64,000 bases of DNA from the NCBI RefSeq assembly GCF_017603825.1, contig NZ_CP072014.1, positions 3,906,001 through 3,970,000 on the forward strand. The letters run 5' to 3'. Made by a program: the position numbers and the translations under genes. The stretch comes from Arthrobacter crystallopoietes (GTDB lineage Bacteria > Actinomycetota > Actinomycetes > Actinomycetales > Micrococcaceae). Below are positions 1 through 7,810 of the stretch, piece after piece; the stretch's first letter is position 1; the number at the start of each line of letters is the position of its first letter. Under the pieces are notes generated by a model that saw only the letters and a program-made list of their open reading frames with translations, searched no databases and was not told the origin of the DNA.

Positions 1-1008
1 GACCACCTGCATCCCATCGGGCACATTGCCGACAACATCGCCGCAGTTGGCTTCGGGAGCAAGGAAAACGGTCGCGCCGCGCTGATGCGCACCATACATT
101 TTCTGTTCAATGCCACCGATCGGACCGACGTTTCCGGACGAATCGATGGTGCCGGTACCGGCGACATGCAGCCCCCCGGTCAGTTCCCCTGGCGTCAGTT
201 TGTCCACGATGCCCAAGGCGAACATCATGCCGGCGCTGGGCCCGACGACGTTTTCCAGCTGGATTTTGACGTCGTACGGGAACTCGAAGTCAGTCTCAAG
301 CAGGACGCCGAGCTGATACGCGCCCTGGGCGTTCGCCTCCGGAGCAACCTGGACGGTCTCAGGCTCGCCGTCGCGGAGGACCTTGAGCTCAACCGGTTCG
401 CCACCGCTGGCATTGAGCTCATCACGAAGAACATTGATGTTGGTAACCGCGGTGCCGTTGATGCTTTCGATGACGTCATCCGGCGCCAGCAGGTCTGCCG
501 CAGCTGCATCTTCGGCGAAACCGACAACGGACAGGTCTTCCTCGAAGTCGACGTTCAAGTGGCTCAAGGCTGCCGCAACCGACGTTTCCTGCGAAGAATC
601 CATGGCCGCGGCGTTTCGGTTCTGGATCTGCTCGCCGGAGACACCCGGAGGGTACACGAGTTCTTCCGGCGTAACGCTCTTGCGTGGATCCAGCCAGGCC
701 GAGGCCACTTCGAACAAACGCACAGAACCACTGGGACCGCCACTCATGTAGACAGTAGTCATATCCAATGCCCCTGAAGTGGGATAAGTCTTTTGGCCGG
801 GGATCTCGATCAGCGGGACGTCGTTTACAGCACCGATCGTGTTGAAGGTAGGACCGGGAGACTCCACGATGTACGGCGATGGCAGAGCCAACGCAAGCAG
901 GCCAAGGACGACGGCGACGACGCCCGCGCCAATCATGACCGGATGCCGCCGGTTTGGCATTCGCGGCGTCGGCGGCGCTTGCTCGCCGAGTTCGGTCGGC
1001 TCAGTCAA
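1..1008 (-). CDS. PDZ domain-containing Lon-like (S16) protease, C-terminus cut by window edge
   Basis: Membrane-anchored serine protease of the YlbL type, acting outside the membrane. 336 codons are visible. One transmembrane segment lies at about residues 23-43, followed by the conserved stretch SPYIVESPGPTFNT, a PDZ domain at about 130-215, and a Lon-type proteolytic domain. That domain contains GPSAGMMFALGI with the catalytic serine and the matching lysine in EQKMYGA. The chosen start is TTG at 1008, about eight bases after AGGA; ATG at 960 is the alternative. The leader carries a possible riboswitch. In related actinobacteria this gene sits between a UPF0182 membrane protein and the DUF2342 metalloprotease, and the second of these is seen here. 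The substrate is unknown. Confidence 0.88.
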   Translation of the reverse strand, partial: MTEPTELGEQAPPTPRMPNRRHPVMIGAGVVAVVLGLLALALPSPYIVESPGPTFNTIGAVNDVPLIEIPGQKTYPTSGALDMTTVYMSGGPSGSVRLFEVASAWLDPRKSVTPEELVYPPGVSGEQIQNRNAAAMDSSQETSVAAALSHLNVDFEEDLSVVGFAEDAAAADLLAPDDVIESINGTAVTNINVLRDELNASGGEPVELKVLRDGEPETVQVAPEANAQGAYQLGVLLETDFEFPYDVKIQLENVVGPSAGMMFALGIVDKLTPGELTGGLHVAGTGTIDSSGNVGPIGGIEQKMYGAHQRGATVFLAPEANCGDVVGNVPDGMQVV

Positions 1009-1059
1009 CTGTGGTTTCCTTCTCTCAGCGTCTCCCGCGGCTTACTCCAGGCACAGCAG

Positions 1060-1201
1060 GAAGGGCACCGGTCAAACCGGAGCCCTTCACCAGCCTACGC
1101 GCTTTGCCTGAGAGAAGGCCCCGAAATCCGTAGCGCTCCCCTCGGACGCTTCACCGAGCAACGAGGCGGCGCTTCTCATTTGCCTAGAGCGAACCGGGCT
1201 C
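1060..1201 (-). promoter_or_regulatory. Candidate glycine-riboswitch-like structured leader
   Basis: On the minus strand the leader of the PDZ/Lon protease contains CTCTCAGGCAAA (1114-1103), which matches the conserved 3' box of glycine aptamers. A GAGAA stretch and CCGAGGGGAG lie upstream at roughly the expected spacing. A possible P1 helix pairs GAGCCC (1201-1196) with GGGCTC (1085-1080). The same GGGCTC can instead join a hairpin (1060-1066 with 1082-1088, plus 1068-1071 with 1077-1080). The two pairings exclude each other, as in a switch. There is no poly-U after the hairpin, so a standard terminator is not evident. The family assignment is inference from motif and geometry. Confidence 0.45.
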
Positions 1202-1222
1202 AACAAGCACGACATGGCGTGA

Positions 1223-1252
1223 AAACTAGCGGTAACGTGTAGTCAGAAGCAA
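1223..1252 (-). promoter_or_regulatory. Candidate promoter for the PDZ/Lon protease leader
   Basis: On the minus strand TTGCTT (1252-1247) is followed after 18 bases by TAGTTT (1228-1223). Transcription would begin near 1216, just before the structured leader at 1201. The position supports the leader belonging to the minus-strand gene. Hexamer matches alone are weak evidence. Confidence 0.35.
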
Positions 1253-1328
1253 CAATCCGGCGACGGCCCCAGGGCCCTGTTCCAGGCCCGCATGCCCCAG
1301 CACACCCTCACAAGGACCGGTGGTATAG

Positions 1329-2735
1329 ATGACCTCCAACCCATCCAACAACGGCGACGATCCGAAGGATCCGCTGTCCGAAATGTTTGCCAAGCTTTTC
1401 GGCGCCGAGGGAGCCGGCATGGATCCCGCAGAAATAGCCAAGGCGGCAGGTCTGCCTTCCGATCCCAACGTCCTGGCGCAGATAATGCAGCAGGTCCAAG
1501 CCATGATGAGTGCCGGAAATGAAGGCCCGGTGAACTGGAAGCTGGCCCACGAGAGCGCGCGCAAGGTTGCGGCCTCGGACAGTGACCCGTCGGTTTCTCC
1601 CGCCCAATCCCGCGAGGTGGACGAGGCATTGCGCCTGGCCGAGATGTGGCTCGACCCGGTAACGGATTTCGCCGGCACCGGGCTCATGGGCAGGGCGTGG
1701 TCGCGGGCCGAATGGGTTGAGGCGACATTGCCGACTTGGAAGCGGTTGACCGAACCGGTGGCCAACAGTATTGCTTTCGCCCTTACGAGTGCACTCTCCG
1801 AACAGGTGCCGGAGGACATGAAGGCGATGATGGGCGGGGCCCATTCGATGCTGCAGAACATGGGCGGCGCCCTGTTCGGTATGCAACTGGGACAGGCCGT
1901 CGGCGCTTTGTCCAAGGAGGTTGTCGGCTCCACGGATATCGGCATCCCCCTGGCGGAAGGCAAAATGGCGCTGTTACCTGCCAATGTCAGGGCCTTCGGC
2001 GAGGGCTTGGACGTTCCCGAGTCGGAGATCCGGATCTTCCTTGCAGTCCGGGAGGCGGCCCACGCACGCTTGTTCACCCATGTTCCCTGGCTGGCAGGAC
2101 ACCTTCTGGGAGCAATCGAAGGCTATGCCCGAGGCATCCATATCGACATGGCGCGGATTGAAGAAGTGGCACGGGAAATCGATCCTACCGATCCCGAATC
2201 CATGCAGAATGCGCTCTCCCAGGGCGTGTTCATGCCGCAAAGGACACCGGAGCAAGACACGGCCTTGGTGAAGCTGGAGACGACTTTGGCGCTGGTCGAA
2301 GGCTGGGTCGATGAACTGACAGCCGCGGCTACGGTAAATCTGCCATCCGCGAGTGCATTGCGGGAAACCGTGCGCCGACGTCGTGCAACGGGCGGACCCG
2401 CCGAGCATGCCTTTTCAGCTTTGGTCGGATTGGAATTGCGTCCCCGGCGTCTACGCGACGCGGCCGCACTCTGGGCTGCTCTGGCTGAGGAACGCGGCAT
2501 CGAAGGCCGGGATTCCATCTGGCATCACCCGGACCTGCTGCCGACGTCGGAAGATCTGGACGACCCGGCAGGCTTCAGTTCCCGGCGCCAATTGCTGGAA
2601 GCGTCGGATACGGAGGTCGACGAGGCCCTGCAAAAGCTGTTGGCGGGCGGGTTTGATGAGCCGACCAACGGTACTGATGCCGATACCGACGAGGATGAGA
2701 ACGGCGGCCCCAAGGAGGGGCGCCAGGACTCCTAG
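1329..2735 (+). CDS. Zinc-dependent metalloprotease family protein (DUF2342)
   Basis: 468-residue cytoplasmic protein of the actinobacterial DUF2342 family, usually named zinc-dependent metalloprotease or F420-associated putative hydrolase. The family hallmark REAAHARLF is at about 238-246, followed by WLAGHLLGAIEGYARG, and LALVEGWVD is at about 321-329. The C-terminal 30 residues are acidic and disordered. The biochemical role is not settled, and the HExxH motif is not classical. AAGGA lies about 12 bases before the ATG. It is divergent from the PDZ/Lon protease, and its TAG stop shares the bases CTAG with the stop of the convergent next gene. Confidence 0.85.
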   Translation: MTSNPSNNGDDPKDPLSEMFAKLFGAEGAGMDPAEIAKAAGLPSDPNVLAQIMQQVQAMMSAGNEGPVNWKLAHESARKVAASDSDPSVSPAQSREVDEALRLAEMWLDPVTDFAGTGLMGRAWSRAEWVEATLPTWKRLTEPVANSIAFALTSALSEQVPEDMKAMMGGAHSMLQNMGGALFGMQLGQAVGALSKEVVGSTDIGIPLAEGKMALLPANVRAFGEGLDVPESEIRIFLAVREAAHARLFTHVPWLAGHLLGAIEGYARGIHIDMARIEEVAREIDPTDPESMQNALSQGVFMPQRTPEQDTALVKLETTLALVEGWVDELTAAATVNLPSASALRETVRRRRATGGPAEHAFSALVGLELRPRRLRDAAALWAALAEERGIEGRDSIWHHPDLLPTSEDLDDPAGFSSRRQLLEASDTEVDEALQKLLAGGFDEPTNGTDADTDEDENGGPKEGRQDS

Positions 2736-3358
2736 TCCTCCACATCGTCATCCAGTAAATCACCGCCGCTGTCGTTAAGGCCCCGGCCCATCGCAAACGC
2801 TGCCCCATCCAGAAATGCCTTGGCACGGGCAAGGTCAGGATATGGCGCGAGCACGTCCCAGAAATCTGGCCCATGTCCGGGAACTACTAGGTGGGCTAGT
2901 TCGTGCAGGATCACGTAATCGATGACCCATTGCGGCATGCCTTCGATCTTGTCCGAAATTCTGATGGTGCCGCGGGCCGGGGTACAGGACCCCCAGCGAC
3001 CGTTCTGGTTGGACACCCAACGGATGCTCTCCGGGCAGGGATTCCCGGAAATGTATCTGCCGGACAGCATGGCGGCCCTGTGCATAAGTGCTTCGTCACT
3101 GCGGACCTTCCGCTTTCCGACGTCGGCGTCCGGTTTCGCCTCGAGGCGGGCGACCATCCTGGCAACCCATTCACGTTCTTGGGCTGCTGTGAAGTGGCCG
3201 GGAATGGAGATAACCATTTCACCATCGCGCCAGCCCGCAGATACCGTGCGCCGTCGCCGGTTGGAGCGCTTGACCACTACCGGCTTACCGTCCTTGGTGG
3301 TCAGCGCGGCCGGGCCGTCTCCTGCCCGTAAAGCTGTACTCTTCTGTCCGTCCCGCAT
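2732..3358 (-). CDS. YgjP/SprT-like metallopeptidase (DUF45)
   Basis: 208-residue protein of the YgjP family (COG1451), a predicted zinc metallopeptidase. The zinc motif HELAHLVVPGH is at about 155-165, giving HExxH plus a third histidine, and the family signature RWGSCTPARGTIRIS precedes it. A basic N-terminal part (about 1-60) carries VVVKRSNRRRRTVSAGW. No signal peptide is seen, so it is probably cytoplasmic. Its substrate is unknown. It converges with the DUF2342 gene and diverges from the ThiF-like gene. Confidence 0.85.
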   Translation of the reverse strand: MRDGQKSTALRAGDGPAALTTKDGKPVVVKRSNRRRRTVSAGWRDGEMVISIPGHFTAAQEREWVARMVARLEAKPDADVGKRKVRSDEALMHRAAMLSGRYISGNPCPESIRWVSNQNGRWGSCTPARGTIRISDKIEGMPQWVIDYVILHELAHLVVPGHGPDFWDVLAPYPDLARAKAFLDGAAFAMGRGLNDSGGDLLDDDVED

Positions 3359-3490
3359 GGCAACGACGTTACCGTGAATGGGCGATTGCCAGAATCACGC
3401 ACCCGCCGCACCTTCGATTCTGTGGATAACTCCTCCCCGCCGCTGCCAGCGTGCCAGCATGGAATCCCGGAACTCGAGAAGGAGAACGCA

Positions 3491-4561
3491 GTGGCCGAGC
3501 TGAAGATCAATCCCGGTTTGCGCCTGATCGAGCGCGGGGACGCAGTGCAGATAGGCTTGGGGTCCACCGGTCTGGTGCTCGAGGGCACAGGCCAGGGGGA
3601 TCTGGAATTTTTGTACCGTCTGCGGACTGGTTTCGACGACACGGAACTGCAGCGCATTGCAGTGAACTGTGCCATCAGCCAGGAAAGGGCTCGGGCGTTG
3701 GTGGCAGCGCTGGAAAGTGTGCTGGTCGCTCCGCCGGCCAAGTCGGAGCAACTCAGCGGCTTGCGCCTGGACCGTCTGACGCCTGATCGGGCTCACTGGT
3801 CCGCGGTGTACTCCGTCGACTCGTCGGCGCTGCTGGCTAACCGGGCACGGGCAGCCGTTCATTTAATCGGGCTGGGGAGGACAGGCGGTGCCGTCGCCTG
3901 TGCCCTGGCCGCTGCGGGCGTCGGCACACTACTGCTGGAAGACCGAGCCAGCGTCGGGCCCGCCGACGTAGGGTCGGGAGCATTCAGGCTGGCGGACGTC
4001 GGGCTGAACCGGGCGCAAGCTGTTCGGAAGATGATCCGCAATATCGACCCGACGGTTTCCACGCACATTCTGTCCAACAGCATGGCCCCGGAAGCCGCCG
4101 CGGGCCGCCCACGCTTCCTGAATCTCGTAATTTACACTGACCGCGATGTGCCCAACGCACGCATCAGCCACGGCCTCTCCGAAGGGGACAATCCCCACCT
4201 GTCGCTGCTGCTTCGCGAGCGGGACGCGTTGATTGGCCCGCTGGTAGTACCCGGGCAATCCGCGTGCATGGACTGCTTGGACCGCCATCATGCCCAAACA
4301 GATCCCGACTGGTATGAGCTGTGCTCGCAGGTACACGATGCCAGCGCAGAAACCGGCGCCGTCGACGAAGTGGCACAGTCCGTTGCCGCGGCGGGGCTGG
4401 CAAGCCTGCAGTCGCTGCTCTTTCTGGATGGCAGGAACCGCCCGGCAGCTTGGTCGGCCGTCCTGCAGCTGCGTTCAGCCGATGGCACCGTTGGCCGGCA
4501 CGAGTACCGGCCCCACCCCGAGTGTGCCTGCCAGCTGCAGCCGGCGCTGCAGGACAGCTAG
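3491..4561 (+). CDS. ThiF-family adenylyltransferase (E1-like)
   Basis: 356-residue E1-like protein. An N-terminal region of about 110 residues leads into a ThiF Rossmann fold with HLIGLGRTGGAVACALA at about 123-139 and a downstream acidic LLLEDRASVG. A likely zinc site is formed by CMDC (259-262) and CAC near the C-terminus. The family adenylates a carboxyl group on a protein or peptide partner. No ubiquitin-like or ThiS-like partner is adjacent, so the substrate is unknown. The GTG at 3491 is chosen because GAAGGAG lies just upstream; an in-frame ATG at 3374 lacks such a site. The gene ends 18 bases from the convergent uvrD2. Confidence 0.8.
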   Translation: MAELKINPGLRLIERGDAVQIGLGSTGLVLEGTGQGDLEFLYRLRTGFDDTELQRIAVNCAISQERARALVAALESVLVAPPAKSEQLSGLRLDRLTPDRAHWSAVYSVDSSALLANRARAAVHLIGLGRTGGAVACALAAAGVGTLLLEDRASVGPADVGSGAFRLADVGLNRAQAVRKMIRNIDPTVSTHILSNSMAPEAAAGRPRFLNLVIYTDRDVPNARISHGLSEGDNPHLSLLLRERDALIGPLVVPGQSACMDCLDRHHAQTDPDWYELCSQVHDASAETGAVDEVAQSVAAAGLASLQSLLFLDGRNRPAAWSAVLQLRSADGTVGRHEYRPHPECACQLQPALQDS

Positions 4562-4579
4562 CGGGCCAGGAACTCTGGC

Positions 4580-6709
4580 CTAGTTAGCCGAAAGTATGCG
4601 CAGCACGTCTTCGCCATAGCGTTCCAATTTGGCGGGCCCGACACCGGCGAGACGCGAGAGTTCCTGCATGGACTGGGGCCGCGCTTCGGCAATAGCCACC
4701 AGCGTCGCATCGGTGAACACGACGAAGGCCGGCACCGAAGCCTCCAGGGCCGTATCCTTGCGCCACTGCCGCAAAGCATCGAAGGTCGATTCCTCGTAGG
4801 TAGGCGGGCAGTTTTGGCAGCGGCCGACTTTGCGTTCGGCGCCTGAGCTGAGCAGGGTTCCGCACACCCGACACACCGCGGGTGCCGCTTGCTTGCGGCG
4901 GGAGGGCTTGGCGCCTGCCCGGTTTTGCACGGAGGACGATGATTGCGGCCGCAGCCCGTCCAGGAAGCGTGAAGGCTTCCGGTTGGCCCGGCCCCCAGGG
5001 GTGCGCGCCAGGGACCATGACAGGGCAAGATGCTCGCGTGCCCGCGTGATCCCGACGTAAAGCAGCCTACGTTCTTCATCCACGGCGTCGTCCGTGTCCG
5101 CGAACGAGATCGGCATCAGGCCTTCGCTGAGTCCGACCAGGAACACGGCATCCCATTCCAGGCCTTTGGCCGAATGCAGCGAGGCCAGCGTGACGCCTTG
5201 GACAGTAGGCGCGTGCTGGGCTGCAGCACGCTCTTCCAGCTCAGTAACGAGATCCTGCAGCGTGAACACACCACCGGCCGCGCTTCCGCGCGCCTTGTCC
5301 AATTCATCCGCCAGGGCCACGAGCGCGGCCAGAGACTCCCAGCGTTCGCGCACCGCACCGCCGGATCGTGGAGCCTGCGCGGTGTAGCCAAGGTTGGCAA
5401 GGATGTCCCTGACCAACTGCGGCACGGGATCGGTCCCTGCGGCCCGTGCGCCGGCACGGAGCTGCAGCATCGCATCCCGGACTTCTTTCCGGCGAAAGAA
5501 CCGCTCACCGCCACGCAACTGGTAGCCGATATCCGCCGACGCCAGTGCCTGCTCGTAGGCTTCCGATTGTCCGTTGGTCCGGTACAGCACGGCGATCTGG
5601 CTTGCGGCGACGCCTTCATTCAGAAGCGTCCGGATCCTTCCGGCTACCTGTGCGGCTTCGGCCTCGTCGTCGGCGCATTCCGTAAACGAAGGCTCCGGAC
5701 CGGTAGGGCGCTGGGCGATGAGTTCCAGCGGGGCGGACCAGGGATCGTTGCCGCGCCGCGGCTGCTTCGTACGTGCCGCCAGCAGCGAGTTGGCCAGGTT
5801 AACCACCTGCGGAGTCGATCTGTAGTCCCGCACCAGCTTGACCACCTCGGCCTCGGGGAACCTCTTGGTAAAATCCAGCAGATGCCGGGAAGTAGCGCCG
5901 GTGAAGGAATAGATTGTCTGGCTGGCATCGCCAACCACGCACAACTCGTCCCTTGGACCCAGCCACAGGTCCAGCAGCCGTTGCTGCAGCGGGGACACAT
6001 CCTGGTACTCGTCCACGACAAAGTGCCGGTACTGGTCCCGCACGGTGGCGGCGACCTTGGCATCTTCCTGCAGGATGCCAACCGTGATCAGCAGGACATC
6101 TTCAAAATCGATGATGTTACGGTCGGTCTTGACATCTTCGTAGGCCTGGAAGAGCCGGGAAATGGTCGTCAGATCAAACCCTGCCGGTTCGACCCGGCCT
6201 GCCGCAGCCTTGAGGTAGGTGTCCGGGGTCAGCATCGAAACCTTGGCCCACTCGATCTCTGCGGCCAGGTCCCTGATCGCGGCTCGGTCCGTGGTCAACC
6301 TCAGCCGCCGCGCGGACTCGGCGATGACTTGGGCTTTGTGGTCGAGCAATCCGGGCAACGGGCCGCCCACGGCGTGGGGCCAGAAGTACTGCAGCTGGCG
6401 CAACGCGGCAGCATGGAAAGTGCGTGCCTGAACCCCGCCCACGCCCAGGTCCCGCAGCCGTGTGCGCATTTCAGCCGCCGCACGGGCCGTGAAGGTTACC
6501 GCGAGCACCTGTTGCGGCTTGTAAACTCCCGAATGTACGCCGTAGGCAATGCGGTGGGTGATGGCACGGGTCTTGCCCGTACCCGCACCGGCAAGCACGG
6601 ACATGGGTCCGGTCAGCGTCGACGCAACGTGGCGCTGCTCCTCGTCGAGCCCGCCGAGAATTCTGGCTTCGAGATTGTCAGTGACATCCACCGGTAGTTC
6701 CAGACTCAC
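4580..6709 (-). CDS. uvrD2: ATP-dependent DNA helicase UvrD2 (superfamily 1, HRDC domain)
   Basis: 709-residue 3'-5' DNA helicase. A Q-motif region (LGGLDEEQRHVAS) comes first. Walker A is AGAGTGKT at about 41-48 and Walker B is VVDEYQDVSP at about 230. The helicase 2 motifs include SAKGLEWDAVFLVGL and LLYVGITRARE. Next is a four-cysteine module (CRVCG and CQNCP, about 610-632), then a C-terminal HRDC domain (about 640-705). This layout is that of actinobacterial UvrD2. The GTG start overlaps the nudC stop as GTGA, so the two are probably translated together. Confidence 0.95.
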   Translation of the reverse strand: MSLELPVDVTDNLEARILGGLDEEQRHVASTLTGPMSVLAGAGTGKTRAITHRIAYGVHSGVYKPQQVLAVTFTARAAAEMRTRLRDLGVGGVQARTFHAAALRQLQYFWPHAVGGPLPGLLDHKAQVIAESARRLRLTTDRAAIRDLAAEIEWAKVSMLTPDTYLKAAAGRVEPAGFDLTTISRLFQAYEDVKTDRNIIDFEDVLLITVGILQEDAKVAATVRDQYRHFVVDEYQDVSPLQQRLLDLWLGPRDELCVVGDASQTIYSFTGATSRHLLDFTKRFPEAEVVKLVRDYRSTPQVVNLANSLLAARTKQPRRGNDPWSAPLELIAQRPTGPEPSFTECADDEAEAAQVAGRIRTLLNEGVAASQIAVLYRTNGQSEAYEQALASADIGYQLRGGERFFRRKEVRDAMLQLRAGARAAGTDPVPQLVRDILANLGYTAQAPRSGGAVRERWESLAALVALADELDKARGSAAGGVFTLQDLVTELEERAAAQHAPTVQGVTLASLHSAKGLEWDAVFLVGLSEGLMPISFADTDDAVDEERRLLYVGITRAREHLALSWSLARTPGGRANRKPSRFLDGLRPQSSSSVQNRAGAKPSRRKQAAPAVCRVCGTLLSSGAERKVGRCQNCPPTYEESTFDALRQWRKDTALEASVPAFVVFTDATLVAIAEARPQSMQELSRLAGVGPAKLERYGEDVLRILSAN

Positions 6710-7659
6710 TTCCTGCCCAGCGGTTCCGGCAGCGCGCTGCCATACCAGTGTTCGATCAAGGCCCGGGCGATCGAGATGCCGCCCGCGACCTGGATCTCAC
6801 CGGACTCAATTCCCTGCGCGAGTTCGGCCCGGGTGAACCAGCGCACGTCCCTGATTTCCACGCCGTCCGGGACCGTTTCGGTTCCCGTTGCGACTGCAGT
6901 GAAGCCCAGCATCAGAGAAGATGGGAAGGGCCACGGCTGCGATCCCATGTACTGCGGCGAGTGCACCACTACCCCGGATTCTTCCTCGATTTCCCGGATT
7001 ACGGCCGCTTCAAGGGACTCCCCCGGTTCCACGAAACCGGCCAGGGTTGAGTACCGTCCAACGGGCCAACTGGCCGAATTGCCCAGCAGCAACCGGTCCT
7101 CCGCGTCCACGACCGAGACAATGATGGCCGGATCGGTACGGGGATAGTGCTCACTGCCGTCAGCCGGGCAGCGCCGGACCCAGCCGCCGCTTTCCACGGT
7201 GGTTCTTGTCCCGCACCGCGGGCAATGCGTATGGACAGCGTGCCAATTTGAAATTGCCGCTGCTTCCGCGAACAGGCCGGCGTCCTGGGGCGAGAGCAAG
7301 GTTGCGACGTCGCGCAGTCCCAGCCACTCGCCGTCGTTCTTTACTTCAGCAGTTATCCCCGTCAGGTCTTCCAAGACAATATCCGTTCCCTCGGGAACTT
7401 CCGCTCCTGCCACTGCACGGCCTAGATAGACAAGATTTTCCGGCATGCTGCGCCCGAGCGAGGGCTGCAGCACAATCTTGTTGTCCCGCACGAGCGTTTT
7501 GCCAGCATCCATCACCATGACGCAGGTGGAATCCAAGCCCCAGATATCGTCGAACAGAACCGCTTGGCTGCGGCGCTCACAACCCCGGTCCATAGCGCTG
7601 CGGGCAAGGGTCAGGCCGCCCAACGGAGGAAAGCCTGTGGCGTGGGTTGTGGTGCTCAT
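6706..7659 (-). CDS. nudC: NAD(+) diphosphatase NudC
   Basis: 317-residue Nudix hydrolase that cleaves NAD(H) to NMN and AMP and is known in the family to remove NAD caps from RNA. The zinc ribbon begins with CPRCGTRT at about 148-155 and pairs with a later cysteine (RRCPADGSEHYPRTDP). The Nudix box GFVEPGESLEAAVIREIEEE (about 212-231) matches GX5EX7REUXEEXGU. The NudC signature SQPWPFPSSLMLGF follows. It lies directly upstream of uvrD2 with a GTGA overlap. The same uvrD2-nudC pair is known from mycobacteria. Confidence 0.95.
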   Translation of the reverse strand: MSTTTHATGFPPLGGLTLARSAMDRGCERRSQAVLFDDIWGLDSTCVMVMDAGKTLVRDNKIVLQPSLGRSMPENLVYLGRAVAGAEVPEGTDIVLEDLTGITAEVKNDGEWLGLRDVATLLSPQDAGLFAEAAAISNWHAVHTHCPRCGTRTTVESGGWVRRCPADGSEHYPRTDPAIIVSVVDAEDRLLLGNSASWPVGRYSTLAGFVEPGESLEAAVIREIEEESGVVVHSPQYMGSQPWPFPSSLMLGFTAVATGTETVPDGVEIRDVRWFTRAELAQGIESGEIQVAGGISIARALIEHWYGSALPEPLGRK

Positions 7660-7810
7660 GCCTCTACCGTACTAAGCGCGGCGGACCAATTGATATTTGG
7701 ACCCGCAATCTGGGGAGAACACTGGGCCCGCGCTTGGTGTCCGTCACGTTCTAGCGACTCGCCGCGGCATCCACCGTGGCTGGGGCAACATTCCAATTAC
7801 GGTGGACTAC

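Noticed and set aside
1103..1190. The same riboswitch-like element read on the plus strand for the DUF2342 gene
   Set aside because: The plus strand lacks the exact CTCTCAGGCAAA box, and the candidate promoter fits the minus strand better.
3491..4561. E1-like component of a CBASS/Bil-type defence or Pup-like system
   Set aside because: No E2, JAB peptidase, ubiquitin-like protein, cyclase or effector lies nearby.
4558..4600. Hairpin across the convergent stops of the ThiF-like gene and uvrD2
   Set aside because: A GGCCAG/CTGGCC stem exists but is short and has no U run, so a terminator call is not supported.
5030..6697. 555-codon plus-strand open frame opposite uvrD2
   Set aside because: It lies fully antisense to uvrD2, shows no recognisable domain and has the Arg/Gly/His-rich composition of high-GC shadow frames.
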